A stretch of DNA of 60,640 bases, from positions 1 through 60,640 of the forward strand of contig NVWA01000024.1 in assembly GCA_002746535.1 (NCBI GenBank), read 5' to 3'. This DNA comes from Planctomycetota bacterium (GTDB taxonomy: Bacteria; Planctomycetota; GCA-2746535). Below are positions 17,907 to 29,900 of the stretch, in pieces; position 1 is the stretch's first letter; the number at the start of each line of letters is the position of its first letter. A program made the position numbers and the translations under genes. The notes below the pieces were generated by a model. It was not told the origin of the DNA and did not search any database. It was given only the letters and a program-made list of their open reading frames with translations.

Positions 17907-19322
17907 TTAAAATTGAAAATAGATAAAAGCATTGCCTTGTCCTCTAAATAAGATAATAGTGATGACGATTGTTGCAAATGTAATTGGTTGCCATATGACT
18001 TTATATTTATTAATAATTGCTAAATTATTCCATTTTTTATACCATATAATATGCCAAATTAATATCAATAAAGCGAATACAATTGGTTTGTACTGAGTTT
18101 TGATATAAGATATTATTTCAGTAATGTCTAGCGATGGGGTCAACATTATACACACAATATTACATGCTTGTTCAAAAGAATTTGCTCTAAAAAATACCCA
18201 TGCAATTAAGACTTGAGTCATTATGATTGTCCAAGCAAAAAACATTAAAATTTTTGATTTGCTGAACTTCTCTGGCCACTTCGTAAATCGTTCAATTATT
18301 AAAAATGAAGCGTGAAGAAATGACCAAATAATAAAGTTCCATGCAGCGCCATGCCATAAACCTGATAAAAGCATGGTAATATATATATTCAATATTATGA
18401 AAGTGGTCCCCTTTTTATTTCCACCAAGGGGTATATAAATGTAATCTCTAAACCATGTGGATAATGATATATGCCATCTTGACCAAAATTCTTTTAAACT
18501 AATAGATACATATGGATGGTCAAAGTTTTTTGGGAAACGATAACCCATCCATCTAGCTAGCCCTTCAGCTATATCACTATAGCCACTAAAATCACAATAA
18601 ATTTGTATAGCAAAGAGAATCATTATTAACCACCAAAAGTAGGGGTCATGATTAAGAACTGAATTTGAGAAGGCAGCATTTACTAATGGTCCTAAGTTAT
18701 CCGCTATAACCATTTTTTTAAATAGACCTTTTAAAATTTTTAAGGAGCCTTCCCATTTGTCATCCCAAGATTCTTCTGGAAACTTTTCGAGTTGCACTAA
18801 AAGGTCTTTTGCTCTAACAATTGGGCCAGCAACCAGTTGTGGAAACATTGATAAGTAAGCAAAAAAGTGGAATATATTTTTTGTAGGTTTAAGTTGGTTC
18901 CTGTATATGTCAATTGTATAGCTCATTGATTGAAAAGTGTAAAACGAAATTCCGATTGGTAGGATGATATCAAAGGTTGGAATCGTATTTGAATAATTTA
19001 AAAAACTTAAAATATCATTGCTAGTATCAATAGCAAAATTTATATATTTAAAAAATGCAAGAGTACCAATGTTGCCTATTATAGATAAATAAAGAAAATA
19101 TTTTTTCTTGTTTTGATATTTATCTATACAAAGGCCACATATAAAATCAATTAGGCCACTTAAAATTATAAGTGCTAAAAAACGATAATCCCACCATCCA
19201 TAAAAAATAAAAGATGCTGAGACAAGATAAGACCAACGTAAATTATTTTTGAATTTTAGAAATGGCCATAATGTGAAAAACAATATAGCAAAGAAGAGAA
19301 AGTCAATTGAGTTAAAAATCAT
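17907..19322 (-). CDS. MBOAT-family membrane O-acyltransferase (AlgI-like)
   Basis: A 471-residue polytopic protein with about ten hydrophobic segments. Family hallmarks are LPIGISFYTFQSMSYTID (about 121-138), FPQLVAGPIVRA (about 160-171), FWSRWHISLSTWFRDYIYIPLG (279-300) and the catalytic His324 in SGLWHGAAWNF. It should take an acyl group, usually acetyl, from the cytoplasm and hand it to the adjoining SGNH-like protein. The gene order MBOAT then SGNH is repeated at 42948-40554, so the cluster holds two independent pairs. Confidence 0.9.
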   Translation of the reverse strand: MIFNSIDFLFFAILFFTLWPFLKFKNNLRWSYLVSASFIFYGWWDYRFLALIILSGLIDFICGLCIDKYQNKKKYFLYLSIIGNIGTLAFFKYINFAIDTSNDILSFLNYSNTIPTFDIILPIGISFYTFQSMSYTIDIYRNQLKPTKNIFHFFAYLSMFPQLVAGPIVRAKDLLVQLEKFPEESWDDKWEGSLKILKGLFKKMVIADNLGPLVNAAFSNSVLNHDPYFWWLIMILFAIQIYCDFSGYSDIAEGLARWMGYRFPKNFDHPYVSISLKEFWSRWHISLSTWFRDYIYIPLGGNKKGTTFIILNIYITMLLSGLWHGAAWNFIIWSFLHASFLIIERFTKWPEKFSKSKILMFFAWTIIMTQVLIAWVFFRANSFEQACNIVCIMLTPSLDITEIISYIKTQYKPIVFALLILIWHIIWYKKWNNLAIINKYKVIWQPITFATIVITIILFRGQGNAFIYFQF

Positions 19323-19729
19323 TTTTTAAAAACTAATTAAATAGACATTAATAAAAGTTGTTTCATTTTGAAGTTTTAATAATTATATTTTAGATGCATG
19401 GTAAATGTGAAATCAGTAATAGAATTCATAATTAAAAAAGGGTAGTATTTTATCATTTATATTAAAAATATTGTATGAATAATCCATAATTTTTTAAAGC
19501 TGATTTTTATCTGGAAAAAGTTAACTAACTTGAATACAAACGTTTATCTGTAAATAGGGACTAAAATATTTTTTCATTACTTTACAAATGATTTAAAGGG
19601 TTCTGGTATGAATTTTAAGAAGAGAATCTTATAATTTTTTATTCGATTTAATATTTAAATTTTGACCGTCAGATTAAATAAGCTGTCCAAAGCTTAGGAA
19701 GCTTTCATTCATATTTGATGTGTCTTGAA
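19323..19729. other. intergenic region upstream of the MBOAT gene
   Basis: No gene is seen. It should hold the promoter of the MBOAT/SGNH pair. AAAGCTT (19689-19695), AGG, AAGCTTT (19699-19705) forms a perfect 7-bp hairpin 25 bases beyond the stop of the acyltransferase-3 gene and may mark its transcript end, though no T-run follows. Confidence 0.4.
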
Positions 19730-20734
19730 TTATATTATAATATTTAAATATTTTATTTTTTTAATTGTAGAAACTACAAAATAAGAAAAACTGAATAATA
19801 TAATTACAAATACAGGTACCATAACAAAAGTGAAATTTGTAAAAATATTTGGATAATAATTAATTAGTAAATCTAAAAAAATAGGATGAATAATATATAT
19901 GCCAAGGGTACATTGACCTAGATTTTCTAGAATCATGTTGTGTTTTGTAGCTTTAAATATTTTTTCAAATAATTGAAAAATTAAAAGTGAATAGGCAATT
20001 ACAAATATGCTTGTGTAAGAAAAGAAGTAGGATGCTAGGTTATCTTTACCGTATATTGATAGAAGCTGATAGGCTGAAAAATTTAATAGTATCAATAAAA
20101 AAATGAGTAGTTTATCTCTAAGAATATTTATTTTCTTAATACCATATATTTTTAAATATGACCCATACATATAAAATGGAATGTAATAAATGAACCAAAC
20201 AAAAAATGGACTGGAAGATTTAAAATGAAGAGTATTTGCAATTGTGTTTAACGATAATAGTAGAAATATAATTATTAGAAGAAATTTAAATCTTGTTTGC
20301 GACAGTGCAGAGGCCATAGAATTTAGAAATGGTGAGAAAATATATAAGCCTATTATCATATATAAATACCACATATGATAATAGCATTTGCCTATGAGTA
20401 TTTTTTTTAATGCGAGATTCACATTCATTTTTTGATAATAAATATTCCAAAAAGTAAATAATATACTCCAGAATATTAGAGGTATTAGAATTTTTGAAGC
20501 TCTTTTTAAATAAAAGCTATTCAAAGAATTAGGATCATTGTTTTTGTATAATAGATATCCTGAAATTATAACATAAATAGGAACACACCATTTGGATGCA
20601 GAATTGTAGAGGGCGCTTACACCCCAATTTAAAGAGCCAATTTCATTGGTAAATTGCCCTTGAGCAGCAACATGGATAGTTATTACAGCAATGGCAGCAT
20701 AAACTCTTGTATGATGCAACCAGCAATAACTCAT
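19730..20734 (-). CDS. acyltransferase family 3 membrane protein
   Basis: A 334-residue protein with about ten membrane segments. The N-terminal YCWLHHTRVYAAIAVITIHVAA has the early Arg and His typical of the acyltransferase-3 family. Later ILIPLIFWSILFTFW, KCYYHMWYLYMIIGLYIFSP and LGIYIIHPIFLD match the WecH/OafA type of surface-sugar O-acetyltransferases. It lacks the C-terminal SGNH domain of long OafA/OatA forms. It probably acetylates a lipid-linked sugar or the polymer. It is monocistronic. Confidence 0.85.
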   Translation of the reverse strand: MSYCWLHHTRVYAAIAVITIHVAAQGQFTNEIGSLNWGVSALYNSASKWCVPIYVIISGYLLYKNNDPNSLNSFYLKRASKILIPLIFWSILFTFWNIYYQKMNVNLALKKILIGKCYYHMWYLYMIIGLYIFSPFLNSMASALSQTRFKFLLIIIFLLLSLNTIANTLHFKSSSPFFVWFIYYIPFYMYGSYLKIYGIKKINILRDKLLIFLLILLNFSAYQLLSIYGKDNLASYFFSYTSIFVIAYSLLIFQLFEKIFKATKHNMILENLGQCTLGIYIIHPIFLDLLINYYPNIFTNFTFVMVPVFVIILFSFSYFVVSTIKKIKYLNIII

Positions 20735-20915
20735 TTATAAACCTGACTATAAAAAATTGAAATGCTCAAGATATTTTACTTTATAATATTTAGAAGTAAC
20801 TTAATTTCGCAAAAATTAGTGGGCTTTTCAAAAACCCAGTATTGCAATATGCCAAATTATTGAGCAAAAAATAAATATCATTTTTAGTATATAGGTGAGG
20901 TGATAAAGAAGGTCA

Positions 20916-23900
20916 TCAGTCTACAGTGATTGGATCACTGACTTTTTTGACCGTAAACGTATTATCCCAGAAATATCTTAGCTCGTAATTTCCTGCTGCA
21001 GGTGCAGTGAATTGAGCATTGCCATTTGCATCACCATTTGTCCAAGACCACCATAGATAATTGTTATTATCTGATTCTCCCACGGCAAATAAGGCTACCC
21101 AGTCATAATTTGATGGGTTTGCAGGTGAGGTCCAGCTAGCAGTTACCGAATCACCATTTGTAGGGTTATAATCACTAGAAGTTATTGTATAAGGAGTTAT
21201 TTGAGTAATTTCTATCAAATTGCTAACGGCGATTTTTTGATATGAATTGTCTAAAAAGTATCTCATCTCAAAATTTCCAGTTTGAGGGGCAACAAAAGTT
21301 AAAGTGCTAGAAGTTGCGCCACTTGTATAGCTCCACCATGCATAATTACTGTCAGCACTTCCGATTTCATATAGACCTAGCCAGTCATATGTACCTGCCC
21401 CTGGCAAAGCAGTCCAATTGATAGTAATTTGTTCATTATTTTTTAGTAATTGAAGAGTAACTGGTGTGCTTGTTACTGGAGGGATATTTTTTGTTAAACC
21501 TTTAAATTTTAATTCTGAAAGCTCTACGTAAAATTTACCTGATGAGCTATCCTTTGGGGATAATTCTAATCTAATATATTGTGCGGTAACTTTTGGAAAT
21601 GAAAAATTCATTTGTGCATTCAAAGGAGTAACTAGATTAGTTTCAGTAACAATTGGAACTAAACTTTGTAAATTTTCACCAGCAAATATGGTAAATTTGC
21701 TTGGCATGAACTTAATAGTATTTTCTGCAGGGGTTAATGATATTTCTGAAATATCATAAACTTCATTCAGATTTAAATAAATATTTTGTTCGTTATCTAA
21801 TGATAATTGATCATTGGATGTCCAATAAGTGGAAATGTTCTCGTCAAATAATTTTTGAAGGAGAGCTACATATGAACCGAATTGATCTGTATAGGTAACA
21901 ACTGAAATATTTGTGATTTGAGGATCTGTAATTTGAATTGTCCAAGATTGGGTGTCTAAGTCGCTACCATTTACAACATATACCGTTACATTTTGAGTTG
22001 CAGATGAAGTAGGTGAGGGAGTCCATAGGAGGTTTCCAGTAAGGTTATTTATTGTCAAACCGTTTGATTCAGCATCTGAATTTAAATAATAGGTTACCCC
22101 TGAGCCTCCATTTACAATATTAACTTGATATTGATAATTTTCACCTCTTACGGCAGAGGTTCCTGGGGAACTTATAATGACAGAATTTGAAAACTCATTT
22201 CCTAATATATCAAGTTCGGCCAATTGAACCCTAAAAAAAGAGTCTAAACCTATGATAGTGTCAAATTCTAATTTAATTTTTCTTCCTGCGGTTGCATTAA
22301 AACTTACTGTAGACCATTCATTATTTGGGGGGATATAGGCTGTAACGCTTTTGACTAATTTCATATATCCAATATCATTACCAACGTAAATTTTAAAGCT
22401 GGTTGGATGATGCATATTGTTAGAAAAACGTGGTCTTAATTTTATACCAGAAATTAAAAAATAATTATCAGCATCCAAAACAACTGTATGAGTATTAAGA
22501 TTGCCCACTGTTGACCAGTGCGTCAATATATCATTATCAATTAGTTTTGAAATGCCTAGACCGAAAGATTCTGTTAAATTAGATTCTGTTGCATTTACTG
22601 TTAAATTTTGAATAGTGGGTGGGCTAATTTGAATTGTCCAAATTTGATAAGAACTGTTGGTGCCGTCAGATACGTAAACAGAAGGTGTGATACTTAAATC
22701 AGAGGTATTAGGTGTCCAGGTAACAAGTCCGGATAGGCTGTTGATTGTCATGCCTGCAGTGAGAGCATTTATATCCAAGTTAAATGTTAAAGAATTGCCT
22801 GAAGGATTATCTACCAATGGTTGATAGGAATATAGCTCAGTATTTGAAACTATTGATGGTGGGATTGACGTGAAAGTTGGTTCAATAACGTCCTCTCCAT
22901 TAATTACGATTTCTGATAGTTGAGCTCTAGTATACCCGGAATAATCTTTTACATTAAATTCAAACTTAACATATTTTGCTCGAATTGTAGAAATTGAGAA
23001 AGTTATTCCATCATCATTTGTTGGTGTATAGCCACTAATTGAATCGGCCACTGTCATGCCGTCTGTATTTAGACCCGTATAGATTGTAATTTCTGAAGGA
23101 AAATGATGATAAAAGTTTGATCGAGGTTGTATTTTAATTTTATTTATATCGCTAATATCATTTAAAATATAGGTGATAATTTGTTTATTATTTATATCGG
23201 TTTGATCTGTAGATGACCAATAGGTTGTCGTATTTCTATCTTCAAGGTTTTCAGTAATATGGCTCCCGTATTCTAAGTAATTAGATTGAATTTCAAGAAT
23301 AGGTAAGGGGGTGATTTCAGGAGTGACAATGTTAATAGTCCATTGTTGTATAGAGCTGTACCCATTTGCTGTTGCCGTAAGTTTAATATTGAGATTATTA
23401 TAATTAAGTTGAGGATTCCATGAAATATCACCGGTTGACGGATTAAGTATAAAGCCAGCATTAATAGCTTGAGTATTTAATGAATAGGATACAGGATCAC
23501 TATCTGCATTTTGTGCTTGGGCATTATATAGATACGTTGTCCCCGTAATGGAAGTTGTTCCTGGTTGAGTTAAAAAATATGGATATGTGTCGTTAGTGCC
23601 AAAAAACTTTATTTCACTCAAATAAATAAAATATTCACTAGTTTGATTTAAGACTGGGAAAAATTCAATTTTGACATATCGAGCTGAAGTGTTGTTTAAT
23701 TCGAAGGTGCTCCATACATCATCAACGGCTACATGATTATTGATGCTGCTAACAAGCTTGAAGTTATTTAAATTATCGGCAACAAAGATGTTAATTTTCG
23801 CAGGATGCATGTTTGCTAAGCTGGATCTTTCAATTGTTTTCATGTTACTAATTAATTTCAAAGAGCCTAAATCGAAAACTAAATATTCAGATGTTGTATT

Positions 23901-26900
23901 GTCTGGTAATTCTGTTGAGATCCAATCTGTGTTTGTATCGTTATCAATTACCAGGTCGACGGAGTTAATTTCAGTATAGTTGGATTGGGATTTTAAAAGA
24001 GTAATGCCTGTAAATTCCGAAGAGTCGAGAGTTATTGTCCAGTTTTGGACGGTTAAAAAAGTACCATCCGTCACAGTTAATGTTACTTCTTGTGGGGTGG
24101 CTGAAGATGGTGTCCATGATATAAGCCCAGTTGTTGCTCCGATTGTAAGTCCGGCTGTTATGCTATTGCCATCTATTGAGTAGGTTAAAGGATCACCTTG
24201 TAAATCATTTGCATCAGCATCGTAAGTGTATAGTACATCAACAGTACCTTCATAAATTGGTTCCGTTGTAAAGACGGGGCGTTTTTCCGTATTAAATGTT
24301 TGATCAATAGTATCATTATTTGCCGATGCTATTATTTGAGAAGTTTGTTGGTTTGTTATTGTTGTCGTTATGGTATTAGCAGCACTTTCACTTACTGATG
24401 AAATTCCTGATAGAATTAATTTAGCGGAATCTGCGACAATAGTACTTGTAGCTGTCAAGCGAAGAATATTACCTCCTTGATTCGATATATTAAAAGAGCC
24501 GCCACCTAAAAAGTCACTTGAATTCAAAGAGGCGCTTGTGATATTGAAATTGTTAGGGAATGTGAAATCAATTGTATCGCCTTGATTCAAATTATTAACT
24601 GGATTGAAGAAGATCGTTGTGTTACCAATAGCGCCCACAAGCATAATTTCTGAGATGTCGATAATAGTATTAGGGTCTGTGAATATTATTAAATCCTTAT
24701 TGTCGCTCAGAGAGTTAGTTCCAATTGCAGGTAAGTTAAAATCGCTTACGGTATTGCCTGATAGGTTGGTTATTACAGAGCCGTTTAGTTCAAAGCTATT
24801 AATGGAGTTGTATTCTAAGTCATTATTGCTATCTCCATTTATAACCGTGTATTCTAATATAAGGGTTTTGCCGAAGCTCGAATAATATAATGCATATCGA
24901 TCCGTTGATCCTGTCTCTAATAATAATCGCGGTGAGCCACCACTAAAGTTTAGTAGGATTTCATCTGAAAATTCTATGTTTATTAAAATTTTTGAATTCC
25001 CTGCGTAGGTTCCATCTGGGGTTGTAGAGTGGACATTGACAATGGTTGTTGTTTGTAAAGAGAGGCTTAAATCTTTTTGACCACTGAGTGATAATGCATC
25101 ACCAACATTTGGTAATAATAATTGTATGTTATTTCCAGTTTGATCAGTTATGAGACTTCCATTTAATTCTAATGCATTATTCGATTTATAGGCTAGATCT
25201 AATGAAGAGTCGCCTGTGGTTACAAGATAATCGAAAGACATTACATTGGCAACTAATGTAGTATATGTAGCATACCTATCAATGGTGCCCGTTTCTAGCA
25301 ACAATCTCGGTGATCCGCCCGTAGTATTTATAATCAATTGCTCATCAAATAGGATGTTGATAGTGATAATGTTGCCAACCTGGTATTGAGCGTTTGCATT
25401 TGGAGAAGTAACCAAAGTAATGTTGGGTTGGCTGTTATCAATTATCAAACTTTTATTAAAGCTTAATGAGGTGGCGGTTGAAGGTGAAGGTAGAATGTTG
25501 TCAATAGTGTTACCTGCTAAATCTTCAATGATACTGCCATTTAATTCTAGGGCATTTATAGATTGAATGGATAAGTCATTTGTTTCATCAGAGGCTTGAA
25601 CGGTATAGTTAAATGATAAGGTGTTTCCAGAGAAAGAATCATACGTTGCATATTGGTCTATTGTGCCAGTTTCCAATAATAATTGAGGGCTACCTCCGCT
25701 TGTATTGATTTGGAGTGGTTCACTAAAGCTAATTTGAATTGAAATAGTATCTCCAGCTTTATAAAAGCCATTGGTGGTTGATGACGTTATATTACTTACA
25801 GCAGATGCTGTTGTATTGATGGTAATGAGGCTAGTGCTTTCTATGTTTGTTAATGGGTTGGTTATATCTATTGCATTACCAGCCAAATCATTTAATGTGC
25901 TTCCTTGCACCAAAAAAGCATTTGATACACTCAAGATGTTGATGTTGTCTCCATTTTGTACCGTATAAGTACCAGAAGCTGTTGAACCATTAATTGTTGT
26001 AAATGATAGTGAGGTGCCAACGTTTAAATTTACTTGTATTGTTCCGTTTAACGTGACATCTTCTGAAAAAGTTAAGGTAATGTTAATAGATGAGCCTGTA
26101 GAATAAGATCCAGTGGGTGTAGTTGATGAAAATAAATCGAATGTGCCTGATTGTGTATCTACGCGAATATTGTGGTTATCAGCGAATGTTGTCCCTGGTA
26201 AAGAAACCGTAGCAGGATATCCAAAAGTAGTTCCAGAAATTGTTCCGCTTGTTAATGTAATATTTGTAACATCCAAATCAGAAGCATTATTACCTGCTAT
26301 AACTGTGTAGTTCACACTTGCAGATGTGCCAGTGAAATTTGTAATGTTTACTGTTTCACCTGTGTTTAATTGGAGTGTAAGAATCCCACTCAATGTGACT
26401 GATCTTGAAAAGTTAACTCTGATATTTATTAGACTTCCTATGCCATAAATGCCGTTAGCTGTTGTGGAATCAATTAGTGAAACCGTGGCTGGTGCAGTAA
26501 ACCAATTTGTGTTGTTGCCATTATCGACTGAACTTAATGGGTCAATAGGGGAAGCATCAAGATTGTTACTGTCTTTGATTTGTATATAATCGATATCGTT
26601 GATTCCTTGTGGGTCAATGGAAAATTGTGTACCAGAATTGCTAGAGATGATTTGCAATAGTTGTCCGCTCGCACCTTTTAGTGTTAGAAGATTTGTGACA
26701 ATGTGTGTGGTGCCATCTTGAAATGTTAAAGTATCGCTTGATGTAACTATCTTTTTCAAGTTGAAATAAGTATTGTTACCATTTAAAATTTGTGTCGTAC
26801 CCAATAACTCTAAGGTGCCTCCATTATTATTAAATGTTCCACCAGTTTTATTTAAATCTCCGGATAGTTTTAATGAAGCCGCATTTGGTGCATTAAAAGT

Positions 26901-29900
26901 GCCGCCAGATAAATGCACATCTCCGGTGATGGTAAAGTCAAGGTTATTAGATGTGAACGTCCCAGCAGTTTGAGTAAAGTGACCCGTACCAATGGCCAAG
27001 AATTTATTCGCATCAATTGTTATGGTTCCGGTGTAGCTTGATGTGATATCGATGCCCAATAAAGATGCACTGATATTGATTTGGCAATTACCAATTCCGT
27101 TACTATCAAAAATAGGAATTTGTGTGCTGTCAGGTATTGAAGCCCCACCAGTTCCACCGGATGTTGTTGACCAATAATTACTATCACTGAAATTTTGTTG
27201 AGTCGTTGCAATCCAGTACCTAGTAGGGGAGGAGTCAATCACAATAGCTTTGATATCTTTTAATTCAGTGCCAGGTAATGTTATGTCCACATTGTTATTT
27301 CCATCATCAACTAGAGTTCCAGAAGCTAATGAAATTGATGTAATGTTTAGATCTAAACTTGAATCACTAACACCAACGATATAAGTTCCTGAAAGTGATG
27401 TTCCTGATGCACTTGTAATTGAAACAATTGCTCCGGTATCTAATGTGACTTGAAGCTCACCACTCAGTATAACATTGTTTGAAAAGTTTAGTGTGATATT
27501 AACGCTTTCACCAAAACGATATATTTGATCTGGTGAAGTAGAGCCAACAGAAGTGATTGTATCCACTGTGGTGTCAACGATGATATCTTTTGCTGTATCA
27601 ATATTTGTTCCTGGCAATGTCAAGATGACTGTGTTGTTCGAACCGTCAACAAATGTTCCTGAAGTTAAAACAACTGAAGTAACAGATAAATCAGTTGTAT
27701 CTTCACTTGCGATGATGGTGTAAACACCACTTGCTGTATTTGAATTGAAAGAGCTAATATTAATAGAGGCACCTGTGTTTAGATTTACTTGTAAAGTGCC
27801 AATCAGATCAACAATCTCATCAAAGTTTAAAGTTACGTTTATGTTTTCTCCAATGCCATAAGTTCCATTGGCTGTAGTTGAAGTTATAGATGTAATGTTC
27901 GGAGAAGTTGTATCGAAGTTAATATTTGCATTGTCGGCAAGATTTGAAGCCGGCAGTGCTAAAAGCACATCGTTATTGGCAACATCTATAAATGTTCCAC
28001 TTGTGTGAGTAACATCCGTCACGTCGATATCAGTAAAGTTATCTCCTGCCTGTACCGTATAGACACCTGAGCTAGTAAGGCCACTAAAAGTAGTAATGAT
28101 AAAGGTGCCGCCATTACTTAGTGTGACTGTTAAAACGCCGGTTAATGAAACCACTTCATCGTAAGTAATTTCAATTGTAATGTCTTCACCAACACCATAT
28201 GTGTCATCCGGTGATAGTGATGTAATGCTAGACATCATTGCTTTTGTGGTATCAATTTGAATGGCGTTAGATGATAAATTATTGTCTGGGACATTTAAAT
28301 CCACAGCATTTAATGTTTGTGTGTCTATAATCGTACTGCCTCCACCTAAGGAGATGCCATTTGGAATAATAACGATTGTTAGTTCATCCGTATCTTCTGT
28401 TGCTAAAATTGTATAAGTACCCGTAGCGCTTGAACCCGTAAATGATGTAATACTTAGTACGCCACCAGAATTAAGTTGTATGTCAAGGTTGCCGGATAAC
28501 TGAACTTCATTGGAGAAGTGTAAAGTAATTAAAACTGTTTCAGTTAAGCCATAAATTCCATCTGGTGTAGTACTAGTAATGGAATCAATTGTCGTTGATG
28601 TCGCAATAACAATATCACTGTTAGTTTTAATGGTTGTGGCAGGCATGGTTAGATTTGTATTATTGCCAACACTGTTTTTAATCGTACCACTTATAAGAGT
28701 CACACCGATAGAATCTAGGTCAGTTGAGTTGTGTGTGTTAGAAATTGTATAGACTCCTGAAGCAATTGTTGCATTGAAGGAGGTTATGGTCACTGATGCG
28801 CCGGTATCTAAATCAATATTCAATGTTCCCGTTAAGTTAACTGCTTCAGAGAATTGGATTTGAACATTTACTGTTTCGCCATCGCCATAAGTTCCATTTG
28901 GTGTTGTGGAAGTGATAGAAGTGATGGTAGCAAAAGACCCATCGATAATAATATCGCTGTTATCAATCAATGAGGTTGTTGGTGGAAATAAAACAGCATT
29001 GTTACCGGCAGCATCCGTAATGGATCCGCTGGTTAATGTAATATTGATAGTGTCAAGATCAGCACTGCTATGACCAGCTTTAACTTGATAAGTAGCTATA
29101 GCTGTATTGCCGGAGAAATTTCCAATAGTTAGATCTTCACCCGTATCAAGATTGATTTCGATTTGACCGTTTAATGAAACAGAACCAGAGAATGTCAATG
29201 TCACATTTACAAAATCATCAATAACATAAGTATTGTCAGGATTGCTTGATGTAACCGATACTAATGTGGGGAAGACTCCATCAACTTGAATGTCACTATT
29301 GTTTGCTAAATTTGATGCGGGTAAATTTAAAACTAATGCATTGCCACCAGCATCGACTAATGAACCACTTTGTAATGTGATTGCTGATACGGTTAAATCA
29401 GAGGAAAGATTTCCCGTCATAATTGTATAAGTAGCTGAAACGCTATTGCCGTTAATTGAAATTATATTTAATGTTTCACCCGTATCTAAATCAACATCTA
29501 ATTGTCCTGTTAAGGCGATTGATTCAGAAAAGTTGAGCGTAACATTTATTTGAGCACCAACACCATAAATGCCATTGACTGTGGCTGATGTGATACTGTC
29601 GATTACAGGTTGGATAGTATCAACAATGATTGCTTTATTATTCGCTAGGTTTGAAGCTGGTAGGCCCAGTTGAAGAGCATTGCTACCTTGATCAGTTATT
29701 GTGCCACTTATCAGTGAAATTGAAGTTACATTCAAATCGTTACTATTTTCACCGTTATTGATCGTGAAGTTTGTAGATAGGCTAGTAGTAGGTGTGAAAT
29801 CAGTTATTGAAATTGTTCTGCCGGTATCAAAAGTAATGTCAAGCTGTCCGCCAACTAACTTAACAAGACTATCGGATGAGAAATTTATTGTAACATTTAC

